A DNA stretch of 64,000 bases. It comes from Beijerinckiaceae bacterium (GTDB taxonomy: Bacteria > Pseudomonadota > Alphaproteobacteria > Rhizobiales > Beijerinckiaceae). Below the pieces are notes generated by a model. That model worked only from the letters and a program-made list of their open reading frames with translations, did no database searches and was not told the origin of the DNA. Every line of letters begins with the position of its first letter. The first letter of the stretch is position 1. The stretch covers positions 1 to 64,000 of the forward strand of contig CANBNG010000013.1 of the NCBI GenBank assembly GCA_947370975.1, given 5' to 3'. Position numbers and translations under genes: made by a program. Below are positions 1-8,746 of the stretch, in pieces.

Positions 1-203
1 TGCGGCTCTGCCTGAAAGTGCAGGCCGCGCAAAGTGCCCTCATGCGGATTGCTCGAAAGGCTTGCCTGGACGGGTTGAAATGCGAGGCCTGCGCTTTCGA
101 AATCCTGCGCGCACCATAGCCGACTGAACGCCCCACGCGTATCGCGCGCGGGCTCCGTGCGCAGCAGCCTCAGTCCTTCAAGCGCAAGTGCTTGGCTTTG
201 CAT
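1..203 (-). CDS. dTDP-4-dehydrorhamnose 3,5-epimerase-like protein, N-terminal part (runs off the window edge)
   Basis: Reading leftward from an ATG at 203 gives 67 codons before the window ends. The peptide contains TRGAFSRLWC near residue 25 and the stretch SNPHEGTLRGLHFQ near residue 58, the hallmark N-terminal motifs of the RmlC/RfbC cupin epimerases (3,5-epimerisation of dTDP-4-keto-6-deoxysugars). The start overlaps the 3' end of the upstream methyltransferase gene by 34 bases, which implies one transcript and translational coupling. Only the N-terminal third is visible, so the catalytic His/Asp dyad cannot be checked, and a relative that lost epimerase activity is possible. Family assignment is from motif recognition; the neighbouring sugar methyltransferase fits a deoxysugar pathway. 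Confidence 0.8.
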   Translation of the reverse strand, partial: MQSQALALEGLRLLRTEPARDTRGAFSRLWCAQDFESAGLAFQPVQASLSSNPHEGTLRGLHFQAEP

Positions 204-1465
204 ATGGGAATCTCGCTGATGACAAGTTGGGGAATGGCCGTGACCATGCGGCTGCCGCGCAGCCCCAGACGCGAAAGCACCGCGCGAATTTCATCGGCCA
301 GGTTCCACGGCAGGACCACAATATAATCAGGTTTGCGCGCCGCCAGCGCCTCGGGCGAAACGATGGGAATATGGGTGCCTGGCAAAAGCCTGCCAATCTT
401 CAGGCGATTGACGTCGGCCACGCACGTGATTGCGCCGGCGCGCGCGCCCAGTCGATTGAGAAACGTATTGCCCTTGGCCGCCGCGCCATAGGCGGCCACA
501 CTCTCGCCCCGTGCCTCGCATTGGGCCAGAAAGGTTTCGAAACCAACGATGATCTGGCTGACGAGGGGCTCGAAGCCGCGGTAGAAAATATCGCTATGGA
601 CACCAAGCGCCAGCTCCTGTGCGCGGATGATGCGCAGCATGTCGGAGGGGCCCTGCACCTCGTCCGCATGCGTGGCGGAAATCCGCAGCGAACCGCCATG
701 CGTGCGCAGCCGCTCGACATCGACAACCGCCAGCCCATGGCGCGCAAAAAGCTGTTCGACCGCATGAAGCGACCAATAGGCGTAATGTTCGTGGTAGATC
801 GTGTCGAATTGCACGTCCTGCACCAGCGAGACAAGATGGGGCGTCTCAATCGAGATCAGGCCGCCCGGCGCCAGAAGACGCTTCATGCCAGCGACAAAAT
901 CATTGATGTCGGGCACATGGGCGAGAACGTTGTTGGCAATCAGCAGATCGGCTTTGCCAAAGTCGCTCACAACCTCCCCGGCCGTCTGCACGCCGAAGAA
1001 ACGCACAAGCGTTTCGATGCCCTTGTCACGCGCCAGCGCCGCAACATTGGCGGCGGGCTCGATGCCAAGGCATCTGATGCCCACCGACTGGAAATGCTGC
1101 AGCAGATAGCCGTCATTGGAGGCGAGCTCGACCACGAAATCCGGCACGCGCTTGCGCAAGATCGTGGAACAAAAATCGGCCGCGTGCTGCACCCAGCTTT
1201 CCGACATGGAGGAGAGATAGGCATAATCGGAAAAAATCGAACCGGCATGGGCCAGATGATCGAGCTGCACCAGACGGCATGTGTCACACACCATCGCGCG
1301 CAGCCGAATGCGCAATTCCGGTTCACTCGCCTGCGCGGGCTCAAGATAGGAATTGGCCAGAGGCTGCTCGCCGAGATCGCAGAACGGCAAGGCGAGCGTG
1401 CCTGAACACACACGACATTGCGTGATTTGACGCCACGAAGGCGAGCCGTCGCTGATCGCGCTCAC
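170..1465 (-). CDS. Sugar-nucleotide C-methyltransferase-type SAM-dependent methyltransferase
   Basis: 431 residues with three parts: an N-terminal zinc-binding module with paired cysteines (C17, C20 and C60, C63), a Rossmann SAM-binding domain with the glycine-poor motif VELASNDGYLL around residues 112-122, and a C-terminal methyltransferase-14-type domain. The motif YHEHYAYWS near residues 224-232 matches the Tyr/His active-site region of NDP-ketosugar C3-methyltransferases of the TcaB9/NovU type. Known members transfer a methyl group to a carbon of a dTDP-keto-deoxysugar; the substrate here is inferred. The GTG start overlaps the stop of the upstream OGT-like gene (GTGA), and the gene itself overlaps a 3,5-epimerase gene, so the three look like one operon for making or attaching an unusual sugar. 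Confidence 0.85.
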   Translation of the reverse strand: MSAISDGSPSWRQITQCRVCSGTLALPFCDLGEQPLANSYLEPAQASEPELRIRLRAMVCDTCRLVQLDHLAHAGSIFSDYAYLSSMSESWVQHAADFCSTILRKRVPDFVVELASNDGYLLQHFQSVGIRCLGIEPAANVAALARDKGIETLVRFFGVQTAGEVVSDFGKADLLIANNVLAHVPDINDFVAGMKRLLAPGGLISIETPHLVSLVQDVQFDTIYHEHYAYWSLHAVEQLFARHGLAVVDVERLRTHGGSLRISATHADEVQGPSDMLRIIRAQELALGVHSDIFYRGFEPLVSQIIVGFETFLAQCEARGESVAAYGAAAKGNTFLNRLGARAGAITCVADVNRLKIGRLLPGTHIPIVSPEALAARKPDYIVVLPWNLADEIRAVLSRLGLRGSRMVTAIPQLVISEIPICKAKHLRLKD

Positions 1466-3735
1466 GCCCTCTCATCCATCCATGACACGGCGGCCTGCTC
1501 GAAATCACGCGCGAAGAGATCGGGGCGACCAAGCGGGTTGTCGGCAATCTGGCTGCGCGCTGCGGTACGAAAGCGCTTGCGCCATTGGTAGTCGGCAGCA
1601 AGACGGCGGGCGATCGCAATATAGCTCTCGCGGCTGTAGGCCACGAGCTCTGGCAGACCGGCATTGACGAGATTGGAATAGGAGAGGCGCTCGAAGAACG
1701 AAAGCCCGGCCAGCGTCACCACCGGCACGCCCATGAACAAGGTTTCGCAGGTGGTCGTGCCCCCGGTGTGGGGGAATGTATCGAGTGCAATATCGATCTG
1801 GTTGTAATGGCGCAGATGGTCGCCGCGCACCGGCACAAAGGCAATTCTGTCTGCCGCCACGCCCTCGCTCTCGAACAGGCGCGAGAGATTGCGCCGGAAA
1901 CTCGGCGCGCCGCCTTCGGGCCGCACGAACAGAAAGCGCGATCCCGGCACGTCGCGCATGATCGCTGCCCATGTCCGGATAAGCTCGGGCGTATATTTGT
2001 AAGGATTGTTCATCGTGCCGAAGGTCACGTAGCCATTGCGCTCTTCGGCAGAGGTCGGCTCGATGTCAGGCAATTCGCCAAAACCCGGGCGCGTCATGCA
2101 CACCCATGAGCGCTGCAACTGGAACGGCTTTTCCAGCATCAGATTGGTGTAGGCCGGGCGCGTATAGGGATCGACCAGCAGCCTGTCGATGCGCGACAGA
2201 CCGGCCGAATGGGGATAGCCAAGCCAGCTCGCCTGGCGCGGGGCGGGACGCCAGGCCATGACATCGAGCTTGTTCATATGCGTCGAGCCGCCAAGCTCGA
2301 AGAGCATGTCGAGATCATCTCCCGCAATGAGCGCGGCGGCATCCCTGTTGCTGATGACAGGCACGTGCCGGAACGTATCAACCTTGGCCTGAACGCGCTG
2401 CTGGATGGGGTCGGCAGCCTCCGCCGACCAGGAATAGCAGAAGATCTCGAAACGCGACCGGTCGAGATTTTCGATCAACGGCGCCACGAAATAGCAGACC
2501 GGATGGTTGCGCAGGTCAGACGACATGAAGCCGATGCGCACGCGCGCGCGGCCGGTGATCGCGGGGCGGGCGGGCAGCGGCGCAAGATCGGCCAGCGACT
2601 GCATCTGGTCTCCGCAGACGCGGTGGCAGGCCATGAGATGAAGGCGCTCCTCGGGCGAGCGCACCTGCCCCATCATGGAATGGAGGGCCGCAACCTGCCC
2701 CCTCTGGGCCCAGTCGCTGCACAGGTTATCGAACGAGCCAAGCGCGGCGACGCCATCATAATCGGCCACGCGCGTCATGATTTCATGCAGCTCCTTGGTC
2801 TTGGAGCGCGGATTCTGGCCCGTGGCCAGTGCACGCTGGGCGAGCTGGTAGCATTCCTCGATATTGCGCGCCTCCTCGGGCCCGCGCGTGCGCTGCAGGC
2901 GATTGGCGAGATCGAGGATCGCCTCGAAATCATTGGGCAGCCGGGCCACAACCTCGCGGTAGAGAGGCACCGATTTAGCCCCGTCGAGCACGGCGACCGT
3001 ATGGGCCATTTCGCGCCAGAGGGAGACTTCCTCGCGGTTTTTCTCCAATTCGCTCTTAAGCCAGACGATCAGCTCCCTGTGACGGCCCTGCCGGCGCTCC
3101 AGGACGGCGCGCAGGCGCACGAAACGGGGATCGACGCCCAAAGCCTCGATGCCGGCCAGAGCAAGCGCCAGGGCCTCCTGCTGCTTGCCTGTCTCTTCCA
3201 GAAACCAGGCAAGATCGACAATTGCCTCAAGGTTTTGGGGCGCCATGGCATAGGCCGCGCGCAGATAATCCTCGGCTTCGGAGAATTGTCCCGCGCGACG
3301 CAGCGCAACGCCGAGGAAGCGGTGATGATCGGGCTCCGAGGGCGCGCGATCGACGAGTTGCCTGAACAGCGCAATCGCTTCATTCACCTGCCCCAGCGAG
3401 AGATGAAGCCGCGCCTTGCGCAAGGCGGCATCGGCCCAAAGCGCCGTATCCCCCGACGCGAGCCCCATGGCGCGCCCGAGACAGGCAAGCCCCTCGGCCA
3501 GACGTCCGAGCCGGATTGCAGCCACGCCCAGCATTGTTTCGAGGCGGGCGTCGGCGCCAAGGGAAAGGCCCTTGCGGCAGGCTACCTCGCAGACCACGAA
3601 CTCGTCACGCGCGAGCGCCGCCGCGGCCTGGGCACGATAGGTTTCGTGCACGTCCACCGCGCTGACGGGCGGGAGCGTAACGCTTTTCGGGCCTGAAGAT
3701 CTTTTGGGTAATTTGGGCACAGCAAATCCGGGCAA
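1462..3735 (-). CDS. TPR-repeat O-linked N-acetylglucosamine transferase, SPINDLY/GT41 family
   Basis: 757 residues. Roughly the first 370 are helical tetratricopeptide repeats; the rest is a GT41 catalytic region. Visible family motifs are IGFMSSDLRNHPV at the start of the catalytic half, WLGYPHSAGLSRIDRLLVD in the middle, and FPHTGGTTTCETLFMG at residues 654-669 (the UDP-binding HTGG...TCETL block). Known relatives glycosylate Ser/Thr of proteins in the cytoplasm; in bacteria targets such as flagellin have been described, but no target can be read here. The first possible start is TTG at 3735; GTG five codons later is an alternative, and neither has a strong ribosome site. It is the first gene of the leftward cluster and is coupled to the methyltransferase by a 4-base overlap. 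Confidence 0.85.
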   Translation of the reverse strand: MPGFAVPKLPKRSSGPKSVTLPPVSAVDVHETYRAQAAAALARDEFVVCEVACRKGLSLGADARLETMLGVAAIRLGRLAEGLACLGRAMGLASGDTALWADAALRKARLHLSLGQVNEAIALFRQLVDRAPSEPDHHRFLGVALRRAGQFSEAEDYLRAAYAMAPQNLEAIVDLAWFLEETGKQQEALALALAGIEALGVDPRFVRLRAVLERRQGRHRELIVWLKSELEKNREEVSLWREMAHTVAVLDGAKSVPLYREVVARLPNDFEAILDLANRLQRTRGPEEARNIEECYQLAQRALATGQNPRSKTKELHEIMTRVADYDGVAALGSFDNLCSDWAQRGQVAALHSMMGQVRSPEERLHLMACHRVCGDQMQSLADLAPLPARPAITGRARVRIGFMSSDLRNHPVCYFVAPLIENLDRSRFEIFCYSWSAEAADPIQQRVQAKVDTFRHVPVISNRDAAALIAGDDLDMLFELGGSTHMNKLDVMAWRPAPRQASWLGYPHSAGLSRIDRLLVDPYTRPAYTNLMLEKPFQLQRSWVCMTRPGFGELPDIEPTSAEERNGYVTFGTMNNPYKYTPELIRTWAAIMRDVPGSRFLFVRPEGGAPSFRRNLSRLFESEGVAADRIAFVPVRGDHLRHYNQIDIALDTFPHTGGTTTCETLFMGVPVVTLAGLSFFERLSYSNLVNAGLPELVAYSRESYIAIARRLAADYQWRKRFRTAARSQIADNPLGRPDLFARDFEQAAVSWMDERA

Positions 3736-3899
3736 TGACTAAAAAGTAAAAAAGCAACGACTCAAAAACCGAAAACAAGTGAGGCTAAATTAGTGAGAGC
3801 AGCGCCTCCTATCAAGCTCGCACTGCGCAATTCAAGACCGCACTGCACAATGGGTTAATGCAACGCCCACGCTTGCATACGCCAATATTCTGATTAAGC

Positions 3900-5204
3900 A
3901 TGCCAAGCATGAGACTAGTTATTCTGTTTATTGCCCTTTCCTTTTCGATTTCCCTTGCGGCAGGATCACTTGTCGCAGCTGCCGATGGCGCGCCCGACAC
4001 CCATGGCTGGGCCGGGCAGAGCGGGGTTTCCTGGCACTGGATCTTGCCGCCAACTGCCAATGGCCTGCAGCCCAACCAGAGCTGGCACGCGATAGCGGGT
4101 GCAGGCGATGGCGCGATTTATGTCGCTGGCATGGACCATCTGACCAATTCCGCGCTCTATCGGATCGACCCCGAAACGCGCGCGCTTGTCAGCGTGGGCG
4201 ATGCGCGCGCGGCATCGGAAGCTGCCGGCAATTGGACGGCCGGCGAAACAGTCGAGAAATTTCACACCCGGCCCTTGTGGCACAAGGGTTCGGTCTATGT
4301 GGCAAGCATGAACCGCTCGTCGCTCAACAGCGACTATCTCGATGTGCGCGGTTTTCATTGGTACGCTTACGAGGCGCAGCAGAAGATATTCAGGGATCTG
4401 AGTGCTGTAGAGCCTGGCGGCGCAAGCGCTGAACACGGCAATATTGTCGCCACAGCATCTGACCCGAAGCGCAACCGCATCTATGGCGCGAGCGTGCCGA
4501 CAGCCGACCTGTTTCTCTATGATGTTGCGAGCGGGACGACGAAAAACCTCGGGCGGCCGGCAACCTTTGATCGACCCTATGTCTATACGGGCCGCGTGAT
4601 GTGGGTGGATTCACGCGGCCGTTTGTATTTTACCGCCGGCAATCCGATCAACGGCGCGCATGATCCGGCGATTTATGCGCATGTCTATTTTTACGATCCA
4701 GACACAGGTTTTGGCGAGCGCACGGATTTCAAACTGCAGGAGCCGCGCGCGCTGGAGTCAGGGCAATGTCTGGACAAGGGTCGGCGCTGCGTTTTTACCG
4801 ATGATGCCGGCCACATCTATCTCTTCGAGGATGCAGGCCCGAGCTGGCGCTATATCGGACAGATCGATCGCCAGAACCAATGGAGCTTCATCTGGATGAT
4901 GCAGGTGAGCGCGGATGCGCGCACGCTCTTTGCCTCTACCAGTCTCGGGGTCAAGCCATCGGTTCTCTTCGCCTTCGATCTTGCAACGGGCGTCACGCGC
5001 CCGCTGTGCAGGATTGGCGATCTCGACCCCGCACTGGCTGGCTATGAAATCCATACCGGGGCCAATGCGTGGGACCGCAAGGGGCGGTTTTATTTTGCAA
5101 GCTCGGGCCCGCGCGGCGTGATCGTGACGCGTCTCGATCCCGCAGCGCTGCTGCGCAATGGCGTGCAGGGAAGCCCCTGCAAGGCGCCAGCGAAAACCAG
5201 ATAG
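3900..5204 (+). CDS. Exported propeller-like protein of unknown function
   Basis: 434 residues starting with a clear signal peptide (hydrophobic core from about residue 5 to 22, then AAGSLVAAADG). The mature part shows recurring short motifs of the type GDGAIYVAGMD, GSVYVASMN, RNRIYGASVP, RGRLYFTAG and KGRFYFASS, each a beta-hairpin-like G-x-hydrophobic-Y pattern spaced by 50-80 residues, as in seven-bladed beta-propellers. No catalytic motif is recognised and I cannot name a family. It is divergent from the glycosylation cluster (164 bases apart) and meets a small convergent gene 3 bases after its stop. Start ATG 3900 versus ATG 3909 cannot be resolved; neither has an obvious ribosome site. 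Confidence 0.75.
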   Translation: MPSMRLVILFIALSFSISLAAGSLVAAADGAPDTHGWAGQSGVSWHWILPPTANGLQPNQSWHAIAGAGDGAIYVAGMDHLTNSALYRIDPETRALVSVGDARAASEAAGNWTAGETVEKFHTRPLWHKGSVYVASMNRSSLNSDYLDVRGFHWYAYEAQQKIFRDLSAVEPGGASAEHGNIVATASDPKRNRIYGASVPTADLFLYDVASGTTKNLGRPATFDRPYVYTGRVMWVDSRGRLYFTAGNPINGAHDPAIYAHVYFYDPDTGFGERTDFKLQEPRALESGQCLDKGRRCVFTDDAGHIYLFEDAGPSWRYIGQIDRQNQWSFIWMMQVSADARTLFASTSLGVKPSVLFAFDLATGVTRPLCRIGDLDPALAGYEIHTGANAWDRKGRFYFASSGPRGVIVTRLDPAALLRNGVQGSPCKAPAKTR

Positions 5205-5207
5205 TCG

Positions 5208-5570
5208 TCAGATCTTCTTTTCAGCTTTCCAGCGGCCCGAGCATTGACGGCTCGGCAGGCTCCAGCGTCCCGATCCATCAAGGCCGGACAAGGTGCCCGT
5301 TGCCGCCAGCTGGTCGGAGCCACGCGAGAAGGTGACATTGACCAGACCGCGCCGATCGACCTGACCATTGGCTTGCGCGACAATGCCGCGTTCGTTGATC
5401 TTGCCGCCCGCCACGCCGAGATCCCAGCGATAGACATCGCAGCTGCCCTGTTCGGTGACGACGACGACGGACCATTGGCCATCATAGGAAGCAGCGTGTG
5501 CCGGCGCGCCGGCAAGTGAAACTCCGGCGATCAAGGCGGTGAGCCCGCAATACAGCAGTTTGGAATGCAT
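5208..5570 (-). CDS. Small exported protein, hypothetical
   Basis: 120 residues. The N-terminus is a good signal peptide, ending at a likely AHA-A cleavage site near residue 26. The mature domain of about 94 residues starts SYDGQWSVVVVTEQGSCD and has two cysteines that could form a disulphide, a GTLSGLDGSGRWS turn and a final CSGRWKAEK. The D-G-x-W / G-x-W pattern suggests a compact beta-barrel; similar short periplasmic proteins are common in Hyphomicrobiales genomes, function unknown. AGGA lies 7 bases before the ATG at 5570. It is convergent with the propeller-like gene, 3 bases apart. Confidence 0.7.
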   Translation of the reverse strand: MHSKLLYCGLTALIAGVSLAGAPAHAASYDGQWSVVVVTEQGSCDVYRWDLGVAGGKINERGIVAQANGQVDRRGLVNVTFSRGSDQLAATGTLSGLDGSGRWSLPSRQCSGRWKAEKKI

Positions 5571-5762
5571 TTTTTATCCTCATGTCAGGGAGCGTGACCG
5601 GGCTGTTGCCGTGCAAACGGGCCTGCCGTTTGCCGATCTCTCCCGACAAGGATCAAATCCCGCGGTCGCTCCGCAAAGACCTCTACGCGAAAGGCGTGCA
5701 GAGATGCGAGCGGAGCAGAAAGCTTTTTTGCAGCAGAGCTCGAACCACTTTGCCGCAGGCTC

Positions 5763-6026
5763 TCAGCCGAGCACGTCCGCACAATCGGGATGCCGCTTGA
5801 ACCAGGCCGCGGCATAGCTGCATTGGGGACGCAGCAAAATGCCCGCCGCCCGGGCATGGTCAGCGATCTCGCCCATCAGCCGGGCTGCGGCCCCCATGCC
5901 GCGCAAATGGGGCGGCGCCTCGACATGTGTGAGCAGGACAATGCCACCGACCGTCCTGTAATTGGCGAAGACAATGGCGCCCTCGATCTCGCATTCGAAG
6001 CGGCTGCGGTCCTGATTGTCTTGCAA
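5763..6026 (-). CDS. Small GNAT-type N-acetyltransferase (YjdJ/COG2388-like)
   Basis: 87 residues matching the compact GNAT subfamily that has no N-terminal half. Visible are the core strand FECEIEGAIVFANYR, then the pair IVLLTHVEAPPHLRGMGAAARLM, which carries the acetyl-CoA pyrophosphate loop (R-G-M-G-A/A), and the C-terminal CSYAAAWFKRHPD typical of this family. Known members have no firmly assigned substrate; a protein or small amine acceptor is assumed. The most likely start is TTG at 6026, preceded by a GGGAGGG ribosome site in the sequence complementary to 6030-6040. It stands alone between two uncoded gaps of about 190-200 bases. Confidence 0.75.
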   Translation of the reverse strand: MQDNQDRSRFECEIEGAIVFANYRTVGGIVLLTHVEAPPHLRGMGAAARLMGEIADHARAAGILLRPQCSYAAAWFKRHPDCADVLG

Positions 6027-6226
6027 GGGCGACCCTCCCCGGTCTCGACCTTCCCAATATAGAAAGCAAATTCAGAAACACAGAAATAGAGCCTCCGAGG
6101 GGGCTCTCCTATCGGCATAAAATATGCTAGAAGCTCAAGCTTAAGAACGGGAAGCCGTTCCAGTAGCATGGCGCGCGCCAAATGGCTGCGTGCGGCTGCT
6201 ACCTGTCTTGAAGGAAACTCCTCTGC

Positions 6227-7072
6227 ATGGCCCACCCCCTGATCGTAAAATATCAGGCCGCCGATTTTGCCACCCTCAGCCCGAGTGAACAGGCCGAGGG
6301 GCGCGCGGAAATCAAGGCGCTGCTGGATGCAAGCAAGACCAAGCTCAAGGGCACCGGCCTTACGGCAAATGATCGCATCCTGCTCCTGAAAATCTGGATC
6401 AAGGCGCTCGAAACACAAGAGGCGCCCCCGGAACAGGCCGACAGCGCCCCGTTGACGGCAAGCTCGACGAAGGCCGCAAAGAAGGCGGCCAAGCCCGCCT
6501 TCTACAAGCGCTTCAAAATGCCCGAGCTGCTGTTTCTGCGCGCGGTCGCGCGTGCCTTTACCATTCTGACGCGGGCGGATCTCATCTTCCTGCTGATCCT
6601 GGTCTCCATCGGCACGTCAGTTGTCTATCTCGGCGGGCACGGCATGCACGAGGCAAGCCGCATCGAGGAGGTCAAGCGCGAGGCAGAAGCCCTGGCTGCC
6701 TGGATCAAGGAAGCGGGCGACCAGCGCGCGACAGCCGCATTCGAGCCCGAAGCCTGCCGCAAGGATGCCAGCGGTACCGCCACGTGGAAAGACTGCGCCG
6801 CCGCCCTTGTCGGCACGAAGGGCCCCGCCGCCGGAAAGCTCAATCGGTTTGACGAAGCCCATCCTCTTCTGGCCGCAAAATGCGACGGCGCAGAAGCCAC
6901 CACGATTGGCGGCATCGTGATTGAAAAAGGTTCCTATCCGCCAGGAACTGCATCCTTGGCCTATGTATCGCTGGATGGCGCCGAGCTGATGAATCAGGTT
7001 TTCACGTTCCGCATCAGCATATGCGGACGTGGCTACCACATGATCAAAGTCGCCGGTGAAGTTGCGTTCTAG
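6227..7072 (+). CDS. Single-span membrane protein of unknown function, co-transcribed with a potassium channel
   Basis: 281 residues. An N-terminal cytoplasmic-looking part is rich in Lys/Ala (a linker near residues 65-95), one strong membrane segment lies at about residues 118-137, and a C-terminal domain of about 140 residues follows. That domain has four cysteines (C177, C190, C219, C266) and ends with a beta-rich segment, as expected for a disulphide-containing periplasmic domain. I do not recognise a family. A run just after the membrane segment, rich in Glu/Lys/Ala, could be a short coiled coil. AAGGA precedes the ATG. It ends 15 bases before the double-voltage-sensor channel gene, so the two are almost certainly co-translated; an accessory subunit or sensor role is inference. 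Confidence 0.75.
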   Translation: MAHPLIVKYQAADFATLSPSEQAEGRAEIKALLDASKTKLKGTGLTANDRILLLKIWIKALETQEAPPEQADSAPLTASSTKAAKKAAKPAFYKRFKMPELLFLRAVARAFTILTRADLIFLLILVSIGTSVVYLGGHGMHEASRIEEVKREAEALAAWIKEAGDQRATAAFEPEACRKDASGTATWKDCAAALVGTKGPAAGKLNRFDEAHPLLAAKCDGAEATTIGGIVIEKGSYPPGTASLAYVSLDGAELMNQVFTFRISICGRGYHMIKVAGEVAF

Positions 7073-7087
7073 CGCGGAGTCCAGAAC

Positions 7088-8689
7088 ATGAATGCGCAGA
7101 CACACTCACTGGCAACCAAGAGCAAGCACCGCATCAGCAGCGCGGTCTATAATTGGCTCTATGCGCCAGGACAAGAGAAGACACGCGGCGCGAGTTTCGA
7201 GGGTTGGCTCTCCATCCTCATTCTTGCAAATATCGGCTGCATGCTGGCCGAGACCATGCCGGCCTTCGATGCCTATCATCACAAGATGCATGTCTTCGAG
7301 AACATCTCGATGGGCGTGTTCATTCTCGAATATGTCGTGCGCCTGTTCATCGCCTCGGCTGATCCGGAATTCACGACATCCCGGTTTCCCAGGCTGAAAT
7401 ATATCTTCAGCTTCTTTGCGCTGATCGATCTTGCAGTGATCGTACCCTTCTTCCTTGCAGCGCTTTTGCCGATCGACCTGCGCGCCTTGCGAATTGTGCG
7501 ACTGCTGCGCCTCTTCAAGCTGCTGCGTGTTCTTATTCCCGCCTTCAATGAATTCGTGCGCCTCAACAAGGGACGCACATTCAGGCAGCGCGTTCATGCG
7601 CTGGTATTTGAAAGCCGCTATGGCGGCGATCTGCACCATTATTTCGATATGTTCATCGTCTTCTGGGTGCTGATCTCGGTTCTGGCCGTCATTCTCGAGT
7701 CGGTCGATTCCATCTTCTACAATCTCGCGCTTGAATTCGCGGTGATCGACGCTGCGGCCGTGTTCGTGTTTTCCATCGAATATCTGATGCGGCTCTATTC
7801 CTGTGTCGAGGAACCTGGCTTCCAGGAAAGGATCAGCGGGCGTTTTCGCTATGCGAAAAAGCCGAGCCCGCTGATCGACTTTCTGGCCATCCTGCCGTTC
7901 TTCCTCGAAGTCTTCCTGCACCATCTGCTCGATTTGCGATTCCTGCGCTCGTTCCGGCTCATGCGCCTGTTCAAGCTGGCGCGCTACAGTGGTTCCATGT
8001 CCTCGCTTGTGGGGGTTGTCCGGCGTGAGCTGCCCATCATCACCACATCCTGCTTCTGCATGATGCTGCTGGTGGTGCTGGTCGCGAGCCTTGGCTATCT
8101 CTTCGAGCATGATGCGCAGCCCGAAAAATTCGAGAACATCCCGACCACGATCTATTGGGCCGTGATTACGCTTGCCAGCGTGGGCTACGGCGATCTCTCG
8201 CCAATTACGCCATTCGGACGCGCCATGACCAGCGTGATGGCGCTCATGGGCATCGGCATTTTCGCGATCCCCGCCTCCATTCTCTCCTCCGCCTTCATGC
8301 AGGAGATGCAGTCACAGCGTCAGCGCGTCGAGAACGAATTGTCACTCATGCTCGCCGATGGCGTGTTGTCTGATGAAGAGCTCGCGAATGTGCGCGAACA
8401 TGCGGCGCGCATCAATATGTCGCCCCAGCAACTCGATGTGTTGATCGAAAAGACCCGGCGCGAGGCGCAGGAGAGAGCGACCAACGACCTCTTCATTCCC
8501 GATGAGTTCCTGGTCAAACACACCGAAATCGCAATGGCGCAGTTCAACATTCTGTACGAGCAGATGAACCGGCTCGCGCAATTGCCCAATGCTGGCGACA
8601 TGACGGAGCGGCTGGAAGCCTCAAAGGACACGACAGCGACCAAGATGGCTCTGTGGCAGATCCTGAAGACCCCGCCATCGGCCAAGTAA
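7088..8689 (+). CDS. Potassium channel with two tandem voltage-sensor domains and one pore
   Basis: 533 residues. Voltage sensor 1: S1 about 39-55, S2 68-90 with E81, S3 103-126 with D114, S4 131-150 with positive residues every third position (R132, R135, R138, R141, K144, R147). Voltage sensor 2: S1 188-206, S2 212-236 with E231, S3 258-280 with D264, S4 283-300 (R284, R287, R290, R293, K296, R299). The paired landmarks are offset by about 150 residues, showing an internal duplication. Then come S5 (317-338), a pore loop with the K+ filter TLASVGYGD (361-369), S6 (376-402) and a 130-residue cytoplasmic tail, helical and acidic. Usual bacterial Kv channels have one sensor and 230-300 residues. 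GGAG precedes the ATG. The gene follows a membrane protein by 15 bases. K+ selectivity is secure from the filter; gating behaviour is unknown. Confidence 0.9.
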   Translation: MNAQTHSLATKSKHRISSAVYNWLYAPGQEKTRGASFEGWLSILILANIGCMLAETMPAFDAYHHKMHVFENISMGVFILEYVVRLFIASADPEFTTSRFPRLKYIFSFFALIDLAVIVPFFLAALLPIDLRALRIVRLLRLFKLLRVLIPAFNEFVRLNKGRTFRQRVHALVFESRYGGDLHHYFDMFIVFWVLISVLAVILESVDSIFYNLALEFAVIDAAAVFVFSIEYLMRLYSCVEEPGFQERISGRFRYAKKPSPLIDFLAILPFFLEVFLHHLLDLRFLRSFRLMRLFKLARYSGSMSSLVGVVRRELPIITTSCFCMMLLVVLVASLGYLFEHDAQPEKFENIPTTIYWAVITLASVGYGDLSPITPFGRAMTSVMALMGIGIFAIPASILSSAFMQEMQSQRQRVENELSLMLADGVLSDEELANVREHAARINMSPQQLDVLIEKTRREAQERATNDLFIPDEFLVKHTEIAMAQFNILYEQMNRLAQLPNAGDMTERLEASKDTTATKMALWQILKTPPSAK

Positions 8690-8695
8690 ACGCAA

Positions 8696-8735
8696 AAACC
8701 GGGCGATGCGGGCGTTTGGCTCCATCGCCCGGTTT
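8696..8735. terminator. Rho-independent terminator, bidirectional
   Basis: A 13-base stem AAACCGGGCGATG / CATCGCCCGGTTT encloses a 14-base loop. On the minus strand it is followed by a T-run, so it best serves the leftward binding-protein gene; it can also stop the rightward channel operon. Confidence 0.8.
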
Positions 8736-8746
8736 GTGAACCTGCC

